DNA of 64,000 bases from Brotonthovivens ammoniilytica (GTDB taxonomy: Bacteria; Bacillota; Clostridia; Lachnospirales; Lachnospiraceae): positions 620,001-684,000 of the forward strand of contig NZ_JAOQJQ010000002.1 of the NCBI RefSeq assembly GCF_025566885.1, in the 5' to 3' direction. Within the stretch, counting starts at the first letter, position 1. The number at the start of each line of letters is the position of its first letter. The notes beneath the pieces are model-generated. The model did not search any database, had not been told where the DNA came from, and was given only the letters and a program-made list of their open reading frames with translations. A program made the position numbers and the translations under genes. This document shows, one piece after another, positions 1 to 8,026 of the stretch.

Positions 1-92
1 TGGTAAAGAAAAATGGTGAATATGCCCGTATGTGGGAGAACTATACCAAGACAACACAGTGGCATATTGGAAATGAGGTGAAAGTATGCTAA
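1..92 (+). CDS. ABC transporter ATP-binding/permease, C-terminal end (partial)
   Basis: Only the last 29 codons are inside the window, in the frame that begins at base 3 and stops with TAA at 90-92. The peptide reads like the tail of an ABC ATPase, with a GEYARMWE-type segment such as follows the H-loop region in exporters. It overlaps the ATG of the next ABC gene by 7 bases, so the two are translationally coupled and probably form a heterodimeric exporter-type transporter. The identification rests on this tail and the neighbour. Confidence 0.6.
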   Translation, partial: VKKNGEYARMWENYTKTTQWHIGNEVKVC

Positions 93-1804
93 AGCGTCTG
101 TTTGCTTTGAGCGACCAAGGCTCAAAAGACTTAAATAAAGGGATTGCCGCAACGACTCTCAGCAATATTTGCCTAATTATCCCGTCCAGCCTTTTAATCA
201 TGGTAATCTGGGAACTGCTGAATGTAATATCGGGCGAATCATCTGGAATTTCAGAATATATTCCTGTTTTTTGCATTATGACGGTGGTTTTGTTTATTAT
301 TGTATTTTGTACCCAATGGCTTCAATATAACAAAACCTATACCGTGGCTTATGAGGAAAGTGCGAACCGCCGAATTGTTCTTGCTGAAAAACTTCGCAGA
401 CTTCCGTTGTCCTTCTTCGGGCAGAAAAATCTTTCCGATCTGACCACAACTATCATGGGTGATTGTACGGCGCTGGAGCGTGTGTTTTCTAATGCCCTTC
501 CGCAACTTTTTGGAACCATTTTCATGTTTATCATTACGGCGATAGGTCTGCTTGTAATGGATTGGCGGTTAGGGCTTTGTATTGTGATTCCTGTTCCCGT
601 AGCAGCACTGGTGGTCTTTGCAGCACGAAAGGCACAGGCTAAGGCAGAAAGTGCTAATATGGACGCTAAACGTGCAGCCTATGATGGAGTACAGGAATAT
701 CTTGATACGATTCAGGAATTGAAATCTTGCTCCAGAGAAGAAGAATATCTGGCCGGTCTGGAAAAAAAGCTGGACTATGTGGTGAAATGCTCTTTCCGAA
801 ATGAGATCGCGCCTGGCGCAGCGACTACAACAGCACAATTTATTCTGCGCTTTGGCCTTGTTGCGGTACTGCTGGTAGGTGGCTATCTTGTGGCGGCTGG
901 CTCCCTCACGATTCCCATGTTTATCTTATACCTTATTTTTGCTGGCAGAATTTATGACCCCTTCACAAGCTGCTTTATGTTGATGGCCGAGGTCTTTTCT
1001 TCACTGGTAAGCGTAAAGAGAATGAAACAGATTGACGCAACACCGGAACAGACAGGAAGTAATGTTTGCAATAACAAAGGATTTGACATTGAATTTAAGA
1101 ATGTCCATTTCTCTTATAATGAGGAACCGGTGTTGAAAGGCGTTTCCTTCACAGCAAAACAAGGTGAAGTCACCGCCTTAGTAGGTCCGTCGGGAAGCGG
1201 CAAATCTACTGCTTCAAAATTGGCAGCACGGTTCTGGGATGCAGATTCCGGCCAAATCACTTTAGGTGGTGTCGATGTAAAGAGCGTAGAACCGGAAACA
1301 TTATTCAAAAACTTTGCTATTGTTTTCCAAGATGTACTTCTCTTTGATGAAACTGTCATGGAGAATATTCGCCTTGGACGAAGCGGTGCAACTGACGAAG
1401 AAGTAAAAGCGGCGGCAAGGGCTGCACAGTGCGAAGAATTTATTTCTCGGCTGCCACAGGGGTATCAGACGAATATTGGCGAAAATGGCAGCGCCCTTTC
1501 CGGTGGAGAACGGCAACGGATTTCCATTGCGAGAGCATTGCTAAAAAATGCGCCGGTAATCCTTTTGGACGAGGCTACAGCCTCTATGGATGCTGAGAGT
1601 GAAACATTGGTACAGGATGCTCTTTCTGTCTTGCTGAAAGATAAGACCGTTATGGTGATTGCTCACCGTATGAGGACAGTTGCTAATGCGGATAAAATCG
1701 TGGTTTTGGATGATGGAAAGGTAAGCGAAATGGGTACACCACAGGAGCTTATGAAAAAGAACGGGCTATATGCTCACTTGGTTGCGTTACAGCGCGGTAA
1801 ATGA
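86..1804 (+). CDS. ABC transporter, fused permease and ATPase (half-transporter)
   Basis: A 572-residue half-transporter. The N-terminal part has about six hydrophobic segments (first near residues 22-50). The C-terminal ATPase has Walker A GPSGSGKST near residue 366, signature LSGGERQRI near 470, Walker B VILLDEA near 491 and a switch histidine in IAHR. It overlaps the end of another ABC gene and is followed after 38 bases by a DtxR-type metalloregulator. Seen: complete type-IV exporter fold order. Known: such pairs linked to metal regulators include the YbtPQ/IrtAB siderophore importers. Inferred: metal- or siderophore-related transport. A drug exporter is the main alternative. It is cargo of the serine-recombinase element. 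Confidence 0.85.
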   Translation: MLKRLFALSDQGSKDLNKGIAATTLSNICLIIPSSLLIMVIWELLNVISGESSGISEYIPVFCIMTVVLFIIVFCTQWLQYNKTYTVAYEESANRRIVLAEKLRRLPLSFFGQKNLSDLTTTIMGDCTALERVFSNALPQLFGTIFMFIITAIGLLVMDWRLGLCIVIPVPVAALVVFAARKAQAKAESANMDAKRAAYDGVQEYLDTIQELKSCSREEEYLAGLEKKLDYVVKCSFRNEIAPGAATTTAQFILRFGLVAVLLVGGYLVAAGSLTIPMFILYLIFAGRIYDPFTSCFMLMAEVFSSLVSVKRMKQIDATPEQTGSNVCNNKGFDIEFKNVHFSYNEEPVLKGVSFTAKQGEVTALVGPSGSGKSTASKLAARFWDADSGQITLGGVDVKSVEPETLFKNFAIVFQDVLLFDETVMENIRLGRSGATDEEVKAAARAAQCEEFISRLPQGYQTNIGENGSALSGGERQRISIARALLKNAPVILLDEATASMDAESETLVQDALSVLLKDKTVMVIAHRMRTVANADKIVVLDDGKVSEMGTPQELMKKNGLYAHLVALQRGK

Positions 1805-1842
1805 TAATCACGAATCTACTGAAAAGGAGGTGACGCACTCTA

Positions 1843-2283
1843 TTGATTTCAATGATCGCAAAGATGGCATGGGAAAAACACAAAACTCAGGAGGCGGTTT
1901 CACCTTCCGAATCTTATGCCGAAGAACTTCGGGCTACGGGTGAAGATTATTTAGAAGCAGTTCTGATTCTTGATCGTCAGAAAGGTGATGTTCGCTGCGT
2001 TGATCTTGCAACCTTTTTAGAGCGTTCAAAGCCGACTATTACAAATATGGTTACAAGACTATGCGAAAGCGGATTCTTAGTGCGTGAGGATAATAAGTCG
2101 ATTTCTTTAACGACTAAGGGTAAGGAAGTGGCAGAAAAGATTTATGAACGCCATCGTTTTTTTACCAAACGATTGATCGCTGCTGGTGTAGATCCAAAAA
2201 CAGCGGAAAGAGACGCTTGCCGATTGGAACATGCTATCAGCGAAGAATCTTTTCAAAAACTGAAAGATGCTTTAGAGGACTAA
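1843..2283 (+). CDS. DtxR/MntR-family metal-dependent transcriptional regulator
   Basis: A 146-residue protein. The N-terminal winged helix covers about residues 32-92 (EDYLEAVLIL opening, recognition helix around SKPTITNMV), followed by the dimerisation/metal region. Ligand-type residues of the MntR/DtxR family are present: D35 and E38, H104 in YERHR and E129-H130 in RLEH. The chosen start is TTG at 1843, 12 bases after AAGGAGG; ATG at 1852 is the alternative but sits far from that site. It follows the ABC pair by 38 bases and probably regulates it in response to Fe or Mn. The family call is firm; the metal is unknown. Confidence 0.85.
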   Translation: MISMIAKMAWEKHKTQEAVSPSESYAEELRATGEDYLEAVLILDRQKGDVRCVDLATFLERSKPTITNMVTRLCESGFLVREDNKSISLTTKGKEVAEKIYERHRFFTKRLIAAGVDPKTAERDACRLEHAISEESFQKLKDALED

Positions 2284-2498
2284 GGAGGTGGTGATAACAT
2301 GGGAAATTAGCCGTACTGGATTTAAAAGATTCCGGCAGGCAGATTGGTGAAAAGCTATTTACTCTGCTTTCTCCCTGCCAAAAGAAGGAGCTGGCTCAGT
2401 TTGTTCGTGATTATGAGGCTGGCAATATTCCGGCTGATGTCCCATACTTAACACTTCTTCGAGGCCAGTATTTTATCCCTCCGCAGGCAGATCAGCCA

Positions 2499-2804
2499 TT
2501 GACGGAAATCCGGGAAGGTGATTTGTATTTCTGCTTGGAGCAGCACCTTGTTACCGTGCGGAGCCAGGTAATTCCGCTGACGGTCAAGGAATTTGAAATC
2601 TTCGCTTTGCTCATACTGAACCCAAAGCGGGTATTCACTTATGAAATGCTCCTGGATCTGGTATGGCATGAGGATTATTCCTACTATTCCCGGAAAGCGA
2701 TCAACAACCATATAAGCAACCTGCGAAAGAAACTCCGGGTTGCCCCTGATTTGCCGGAATATGTGAAAAGCGTCTATGGTGTAGGTTATAAATTTGAAGT
2801 ATAG
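2499..2804 (+). CDS. Winged-helix (OmpR/PhoB C-terminal type) regulator, 5' end apparently frameshifted
   Basis: The 101-residue ORF contains a complete response-regulator-type effector domain: wing strands, PLTVKEFEI, the recognition-helix region SRKAINNHISNLRKKL and the closing VYGVGYKF. The only usable start in this frame is TTG 2499, but the frame stays open with sensible codons back to 2298. A strong AGGAGGTG followed by ATG at 2299 lies there one base out of phase, and that ATG runs into TAG after three codons. One missing A would restore a 168-residue protein. No receiver domain is present. It may be a decayed gene or a short active form; the sequence alone does not decide. Confidence 0.65.
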   Translation: MTEIREGDLYFCLEQHLVTVRSQVIPLTVKEFEIFALLILNPKRVFTYEMLLDLVWHEDYSYYSRKAINNHISNLRKKLRVAPDLPEYVKSVYGVGYKFEV

Positions 2805-2807
2805 AAA

Positions 2808-2841
2808 GGGTGCGGTATTTCTGCCGCACCCTTAAATTTTC
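2808..2841 (+). terminator. Rho-independent terminator after the winged-helix gene
   Basis: A perfect 8-bp stem, GGGTGCGG (2808-2815) with CCGCACCC (2824-2831), with an 8-base loop and a T-rich tract behind it. It sits directly after the stop codon at 2804. Confidence 0.8.
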
Positions 2842-3316
2842 GTTTTTTCTGCTGTGTGGATAATGCCTGATTTTGTCATGTATTGTTGATTAAATTCAGT
2901 AAAACCATGACGCTTCTGGAAGAATTATAGCATTTATCCCTATATAATGCCCCAAAATGAGGGAGGTGGACATAATAGGTAACTCTGCTCTCCTTCAATA
3001 AAGGAGGGCATGGAAAATGCTGCCGAGGTCAGAATACCGGCCTCGACATAGCCGGTCATATAAAAGAGATTCAAACCCCGTAATCCTGCGATGGATTGCG
3101 GGGTTTTTCCATTCGACAGGATTTTGCATTTTCCATTCTGCTCCGTCAGATGGTGACGGAATACGACAGGCGCAGCTTACCGCTGTACGGTGGGCGCTCT
3201 TTTTTACAAATAAGGCGCAGGACAAGCCTGCCGCCGGACCTGTACGGTGTAGATCACCGCCCCTCTGATTTCGATTTGCCCATTACCCACTCAAAAATCG
3301 AAATTGGAGGATTACC
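2842..3316 (+). promoter_or_regulatory. Attenuator-like leader upstream of the element sigma factor
   Basis: This stretch holds no convincing long gene. It contains a TATAAT at 2943-2948 without a clear -35; a hairpin CTCCTT (2990-2995)/AAGGAG (3001-3006) that would hide a ribosome site; short ORFs starting at ATG 3010 (13 codons) and ATG 3017 (83 codons, better spacing); a terminator-like hairpin at 3073-3108; and TTTCGATTT (from 3269) pairing with AAATCGAAA just before the sigma-factor ribosome site. The order resembles transcription attenuation ahead of mobile-element genes such as Tn916 orf12. The function is inferred. Confidence 0.5.
3073..3108 (+). terminator. Terminator/attenuator hairpin in the leader
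   Basis: AAACCCCG followed by AATCC pairs with GGATT and CGGGGTTT around a short loop and ends in a run of five T. It lies between the short leader ORF at 3010 and the sigma factor at 3317, where termination would shut off the recombinase region. Confidence 0.7.
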
Positions 3317-3742
3317 ATGAAAGAAATCAATCTGCGGGAATTTTACCCGGAAATATATAAAACGGATCTGTTTATCAGCCTGCCCGATGAGGTTGTGGAT
3401 GTGCTGGTAGAATATCAGCGGAAAGAAGTGGCATATCGCCGCCGTACATACCGGCATAAGGCATTCCTTTCTCTTGATTATGGGGATGATATTGAACGCG
3501 AAGCTGTTCTTTTTACCCCAACGCTGCAGGAGATCGTAGAAAGGCACCTGGAGGAAGAACGGCTGTACCAGGCGATTTCTTCATTGCCAGAGAAACAACG
3601 CCAGCGTGTGTACGCTCACTATATTCTCGGCATTACCCTGATGGATATTGCCAAGATGGAAGGTGTTTCTCTCCATGCTGTCCATGAAAGTATTCGGCGC
3701 GGACTTCGGCGTCTGGAAAAAATTTTAGAAGAAAATTTCTAA
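3317..3742 (+). CDS. Small sigma-70-family factor of the mobile element
   Basis: A 141-residue protein. The C-terminal half (about 90-141) is a sigma region 4-type helix-turn-helix: SSLPEKQRQRVYAHYILG, then IAKMEGVSLHAVHESIRRGLRRLEKIL. The N-terminal half lacks a recognisable region 2. Small region-4 proteins of this kind (Tn916 Orf7-like) are common in Firmicutes conjugative elements and drive excision or transfer genes. A good GGAGG lies 8 bases before ATG 3317. It sits between an attenuator-like leader and the recombinase block, which fits a regulatory role there (inference). Confidence 0.8.
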   Translation: MKEINLREFYPEIYKTDLFISLPDEVVDVLVEYQRKEVAYRRRTYRHKAFLSLDYGDDIEREAVLFTPTLQEIVERHLEEERLYQAISSLPEKQRQRVYAHYILGITLMDIAKMEGVSLHAVHESIRRGLRRLEKILEENF

Positions 3743-4392
3743 ACCCCCTATAAATGTACCCCCGAAAATGTCACGACTTATAGAAGGACAATTTTTTGGG
3801 ACAATGCCATTTCGGTGAGTGAGAACCTTCAACGGTGCCACACCCACCTGTATATGCAGACAAGCTCCCAATCCTTCATCTGGACCTTGAAAACTGCATA
3901 TACGGTGCCATAGGTACTTTCCCTGTATTCCGAGCGGCAAATGGAGCGGCGCGATGACAGGCGGCTTTAAGGAGGTGATGAAGCCCAGCCGTCCGAGCGA
4001 TCTACGCTATCCATTGATCTGGCTGTGGCAGGCCAGACGCGATGACTGATACAGGGTATAATGATACTTTCTCACGACCCGTCAAAGACTTGGGGGGAGT
4101 CCCTTCTGTGTTCGTTAGCTCTGGCGAAGCGACGGCACAAGCAGGGCTATGATGCGGTAAAGCTGGCCGCAGCCTGTGGCATCCCCGGCCCGGAAAAGGG
4201 CCTGCCGGGGGGCGTGGCAAATACGGCAAGTTACCAAGAAAACATCCATGCCGTTGTTTTGATTTTCGAGCAGCGGCATGGATTCTTATAAAATCGAAAT
4301 CAGATACCATGAGGCCGGGCCGCTCTTTTCGTGTGTCCGGCCTTATTCATGTGATTTTGATGATCCAGTATGAAAAGAAAGGAGCTGTTGTT
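3743..4392 (+). other. Long spacer with short ORFs and hairpins, no assured gene
   Basis: About 650 bases between the sigma factor and the DUF6870-type gene. Two short ORFs are possible: 3978-4049 (23 codons behind AAGGAGGTG) and 4061-4291 (76 codons, TATAAT just upstream, no clear ribosome site). Hairpins occur at 4248-4279 (CATGCCG with CGGCATG) and 4312-4343 (AGGCCGG with CCGGCCT). The composition is more GC-rich than the flanks. It is probably an untranslated leader or packed regulatory region. I cannot support a protein here. Confidence 0.35.
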
Positions 4393-4623
4393 ATGACTCA
4401 AACACCGGCCTATACGGTCATACATACCCCGGAAGCAGACAGACTTGCCGACATCCGGGATGTATCTGTCAATAAGGACCTGCCGCGGGAAGAAAGGATT
4501 GCCGAGTTTGTCCGGCAGATCCGGGACCCGTATCATTTCAAATGCGGTGGATTTGTTGTCAGGGCAAGTTTTTCCCAGGGAGGCGCTACCCTGGAAGAAT
4601 GCCTCCGCGGAATCCTACGCTGA
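4393..4623 (+). CDS. DUF6870-like small mobile-element protein
   Basis: 76 residues from ATG 4393, preceded by GAAAGGAG. The longer upstream frame has no ribosome site. Features are a central DIRDV...LPREERI segment and a C-terminal part with FKCG..VV.ASF followed by ATLEECL. This pattern matches, from memory, small proteins (DUF6870) that sit beside recombinases in Firmicutes integrative elements; the function is unknown. It lies 144 bases before the first recombinase and is probably co-transcribed with it. Confidence 0.65.
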   Translation: MTQTPAYTVIHTPEADRLADIRDVSVNKDLPREERIAEFVRQIRDPYHFKCGGFVVRASFSQGGATLEECLRGILR

Positions 4624-4767
4624 AAATTATTGATATTTTTTATTTTGGGGGCTGATTTTTCCCGCATGGAGCGTTATAATAAACATGGAAAAGGAATTGA
4701 ATACCGATACGCAGACTGCACTCCTTGAATTGCGGGGATTTTTCCGTGATGAAAGGAGTGTTTTTCT

Positions 4768-6387
4768 ATGCAGGTTTATAAAGCTGCCAAATATATCCGC
4801 TTATCTTATACGGATGACAAATCAAATGAAAGCAACAGTGTCGGCAATCAACGAAAGCTGATCGAAGATTTCGTGAGCCGTCACCCGGAAATCGAGCTGG
4901 TTTCCGAAAAGGTAGACGATGGGTACAGCGGGGTTATCTTTGACCGTCCGGCTTTTAAAGAAATGATGGATGACATCATGGAGGGAAAGATCAACTGTGT
5001 CATCGTCAAAGACCTTTCCCGTCTTGGCCGTGAGTATATTGAGACTGGCCGCTATATGCGCCGTGTCTTTCCGGCCTATGGCGTGAGGTTTATTGCCATC
5101 AATGACAATATCGATACTCTCAATGAGAGCGCAGGCGATGACCTGACTGTATCAGTAAAGAACATTATGAATGAAGCCTATGCACGGGATATTTCCATTA
5201 AGACGAGAAGTTCCCTGGAAACTAAGCGTAAGAATGGGGATTTCGTTGGAGCTTTCCCGGTTTACGGCTATCGTAAATCCGAAGATAACCATAATCTTCT
5301 TGTAGTAGACGAATATGCTGCCCAGGTGGTGCGGAGCATTTTCAGGATGCGCCTGGAAGGATTCAGCCCCTACGCCATCGCGAATGAGCTGAACCGGCTG
5401 GGTACGCTCTCTCCTTTGGCATATAAAAAGTATTATGGCCTTCCCCATGCCAAGAAAGGCTATACAGACCGGAAGGATTGCCGGTGGTCGGCAAATACTG
5501 TCACCCGGATCTTGCAGGATGAAACCTATACCGGTACGCTGGTCCAGGGCCGAAAGGGTTCCCAGCACTTCAAACTGAAAGAAATGGAGAGCCGCCCTTC
5601 CTCCGAGTGGGTTCGCGTGGAAAATGCTCACGAAGCCATTATTGATCGGAATGATTTTGACCTGGTGCAAAGGATTCGCAACCTGGACACCCGTACATCT
5701 CCCCAAAAAGATAAAGTCTATCTGTTTTCCGGCATACTGGTCTGCGGTTGCTGCGGCAGCCGGATGGTACGCAAAACGAACCGCTACAAAGACAAAGAAT
5801 ATCACTATTACTATTGTCCCACCGGAAAGAAGAACGGCTGCGCCCATCCGGTCATGGTAAAGGAACATGAGCTGATGGAGTGCGTGCGGGACAGCCTGAA
5901 AGGGTTTATTGCCAATGTAGTCTCTTTGGATGAAATCTTATCCGGCATAGACCAGAGCCGTATCAACCGTGAACTTATCAAAGAGTATTCGCGGCAGATC
6001 GCCCAGAACGAGCAGCAGTTGGAGCAGATCCGTCAATATAAGATGAAGCTGTATGAGAGCATGGTAAACGGCTTTCTGGACAAGGCGGAGTTCCTTTATA
6101 ACAAAAGCAGTTACAGCGCCCGTATCACCCAACTGGAACAGGCGGTTGCCGCCCTTAAGGAAAAACGGACCGATGTAATGGAAAACCGGAGTGAGCGGAA
6201 TCGTTGGATTGAGAATTTCAGGCGTTTTTCCGATCTGGAAGAACTGGACCGCAAGGCGGTGATCCAGCTTGTGCAGGTGATTACAGTGCTTGGAAAAGAC
6301 GAATTGCAGATTCAATTTAATTATCAGGACGAATATGAAAAAGCCCTCGCCCTGATTACGCCGGTACAGGAAAGGATGGTGGTCTGA
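4768..6387 (+). CDS. Large serine recombinase 1 of 3
   Basis: 539 residues. The N-terminal resolvase domain (about 1-150) has the nucleophile Ser13 in YIRLS and the KDLSRLGR helix motif near 80. The recombinase domain follows (about 160-290). A zinc ribbon begins near residue 326 (CGCC, then YC...GC near 352-359), and a coiled-coil-rich C-terminal region (about 375-460) is the kind that controls integration versus excision. ATG 4768 follows GAAAGGAG. It ends one base before the next recombinase starts. It is probably needed for integration or excision of the element whose edge is near 9760. The division of labour among the three is unknown. Confidence 0.95.
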   Translation: MQVYKAAKYIRLSYTDDKSNESNSVGNQRKLIEDFVSRHPEIELVSEKVDDGYSGVIFDRPAFKEMMDDIMEGKINCVIVKDLSRLGREYIETGRYMRRVFPAYGVRFIAINDNIDTLNESAGDDLTVSVKNIMNEAYARDISIKTRSSLETKRKNGDFVGAFPVYGYRKSEDNHNLLVVDEYAAQVVRSIFRMRLEGFSPYAIANELNRLGTLSPLAYKKYYGLPHAKKGYTDRKDCRWSANTVTRILQDETYTGTLVQGRKGSQHFKLKEMESRPSSEWVRVENAHEAIIDRNDFDLVQRIRNLDTRTSPQKDKVYLFSGILVCGCCGSRMVRKTNRYKDKEYHYYYCPTGKKNGCAHPVMVKEHELMECVRDSLKGFIANVVSLDEILSGIDQSRINRELIKEYSRQIAQNEQQLEQIRQYKMKLYESMVNGFLDKAEFLYNKSSYSARITQLEQAVAALKEKRTDVMENRSERNRWIENFRRFSDLEELDRKAVIQLVQVITVLGKDELQIQFNYQDEYEKALALITPVQERMVV

Positions 6388-6388
6388 A

Positions 6389-8026
6389 ATGGCGAGAAAG
6401 AGCAGGAAACATACTATGGCGCAGGCTGCCATGCCTGCTTCCCCGTTTATCAGCACGGCGCTGTATATCCGGCTGTCTGTGGAGGATAACAATAAACGTG
6501 GAAATTCTATCGAAACGCAAAAGCTGGTTCTCGAAAAATTCCTATTGGGAAAACCTGAACTGCGTCTTTATGACATTTATATCGACAATGGAGCAACAGG
6601 AACGAATTTCAACCGTGACGGCTTCCAACGGATGCTTTCGGATATTGAATCCGGCAAAGTGGGCTGTGTGATTGTCAAAGACCTTTCACGCCTGGGACGC
6701 AATGCCATTGACACGGGATATTACATTGAGCGGTATTTCCCTTCCCATAATGTCCGGTTCATCAGCGTTACGGATCAATTTGATTCTGAAAATCCTGATA
6801 ATCTCCACGGCGGTATTATCCTTCCGCTGAAAAATATGATTAACGAAGCCTATGCTCTGGACATAGGACGTAAGATAAAGGCCCAGGCCCGTCAGGATAT
6901 GAAAGAGGGCAAGTATGTGGGTGGCAGGGCGCCATTTGGATATATGAAAGACCCTGATGACTGCCACAAATTGATTATTGATCCGGTGGCGGCTCCTGTG
7001 GTACGCCAGATTTTCCAGTGGGCTTATGAAAAAGTCCCCCTCAACCGGATTGTGCTTCTGCTCAATGAAGGAAACTACCCTTCTCCCGGAAAGTATAAGA
7101 TGCAAACCGGGGAGATCACCCATCAGGCGTTAGCAGGGCGCGGCTACTGGCAGACCTGGACAGTTGCCAAGATTTTGAAGGAGGATAAATATACCGGCGA
7201 CATGGTGCAAGGGCGAACAAAAACGGTCCTTCACCGGCAGGTGCCCGCAGGCGAGGAAAACCTGATTGTCGTTACTGGAACCCATGAGCCTATCGTTTCC
7301 AAAGAGATTTTCGATGCCGTTCAGAAGTACCGGGCAGAAGTGGCCGAGGAAAGCAAGAAGCACCCCGTTATCCCATACACGCCCAATATTTTCAAGGGGC
7401 GTATCTTCTGTGGAGACTGCGGGAGAAGCCTGCACCGCCAGCGCCAACAATGCAATGGTTCATATCGCTTCCACTGCCTGACACCTACCAGGGTACATAA
7501 AGATAAATGCACTGGCGTTTCCATCAGCGAAACCGAGCTGATCGCAACGATACTGGATATTCTTAAAAGGGAACTTGCCGCCGTCCTGGGGGATTACGCG
7601 CTGCTTCTGAAAGACAACATGCAAAAGCACGAAAAAGAAGCTGCTTCCCGTGAGAAAATCAACCGGGCAAAGCTGCAGTTTAACCAAAGCCGTGAGCTTT
7701 TGCAGACTCTTTATGAAAATCTGATGAACGGTGCGATTGACAGTGAAGAATACTTCGACCTGAAAGCGACCTATGAAAAGCAGATACAGGCAGCGCAAAA
7801 GGAGCTTGCTTTTTACGAAAAGCAGGCTGATGTCCGCCAGAAGCAGGCTGAAAAGTGCAAAGATCTGGAAAAAGACGAACAGGAACTTTTGAGTGGAGGC
7901 GTCCTGACCGCCGCCCTCATTGGGCGGTTGATTGAGCGGATCACAGTCTACCCGGATAAACAGGTAGATGTAAAATTCACGTTCCGCGCAGAATTTGAGG
8001 CGTTTAAGGAGGCGGAGGCAGAATGA
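6389..8026 (+). CDS. Large serine recombinase 2 of 3
   Basis: 545 residues with the same domain order as the upstream protein. The catalytic serine is Ser30 in YIRLS because of a 17-residue N-terminal extension rich in Ala, Lys and His. KDLSRLGR recurs near residue 97. The zinc ribbon is about 340-375 (CGDCG, then HC, then KC), followed by a coiled coil. The catalytic residues look intact. The start is one base after the previous stop and the end overlaps the next start by four bases, so all three are made from one transcript. The divergence between copies suggests old specialisation, possibly with the three proteins acting together. Confidence 0.95.
   Translation: MARKSRKHTMAQAAMPASPFISTALYIRLSVEDNNKRGNSIETQKLVLEKFLLGKPELRLYDIYIDNGATGTNFNRDGFQRMLSDIESGKVGCVIVKDLSRLGRNAIDTGYYIERYFPSHNVRFISVTDQFDSENPDNLHGGIILPLKNMINEAYALDIGRKIKAQARQDMKEGKYVGGRAPFGYMKDPDDCHKLIIDPVAAPVVRQIFQWAYEKVPLNRIVLLLNEGNYPSPGKYKMQTGEITHQALAGRGYWQTWTVAKILKEDKYTGDMVQGRTKTVLHRQVPAGEENLIVVTGTHEPIVSKEIFDAVQKYRAEVAEESKKHPVIPYTPNIFKGRIFCGDCGRSLHRQRQQCNGSYRFHCLTPTRVHKDKCTGVSISETELIATILDILKRELAAVLGDYALLLKDNMQKHEKEAASREKINRAKLQFNQSRELLQTLYENLMNGAIDSEEYFDLKATYEKQIQAAQKELAFYEKQADVRQKQAEKCKDLEKDEQELLSGGVLTAALIGRLIERITVYPDKQVDVKFTFRAEFEAFKEAEAE

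Noticed and set aside
4061..4291. 76-codon ORF in the element leader
   Set aside because: It has a TATAAT before it but no ribosome site or recognisable protein pattern; it is mentioned only as a possibility in the spacer entry.
5152..5868. 238-codon minus-strand ORF inside recombinase 1
   Set aside because: Antisense shadow of a clear recombinase gene, with no plausible ribosome site.
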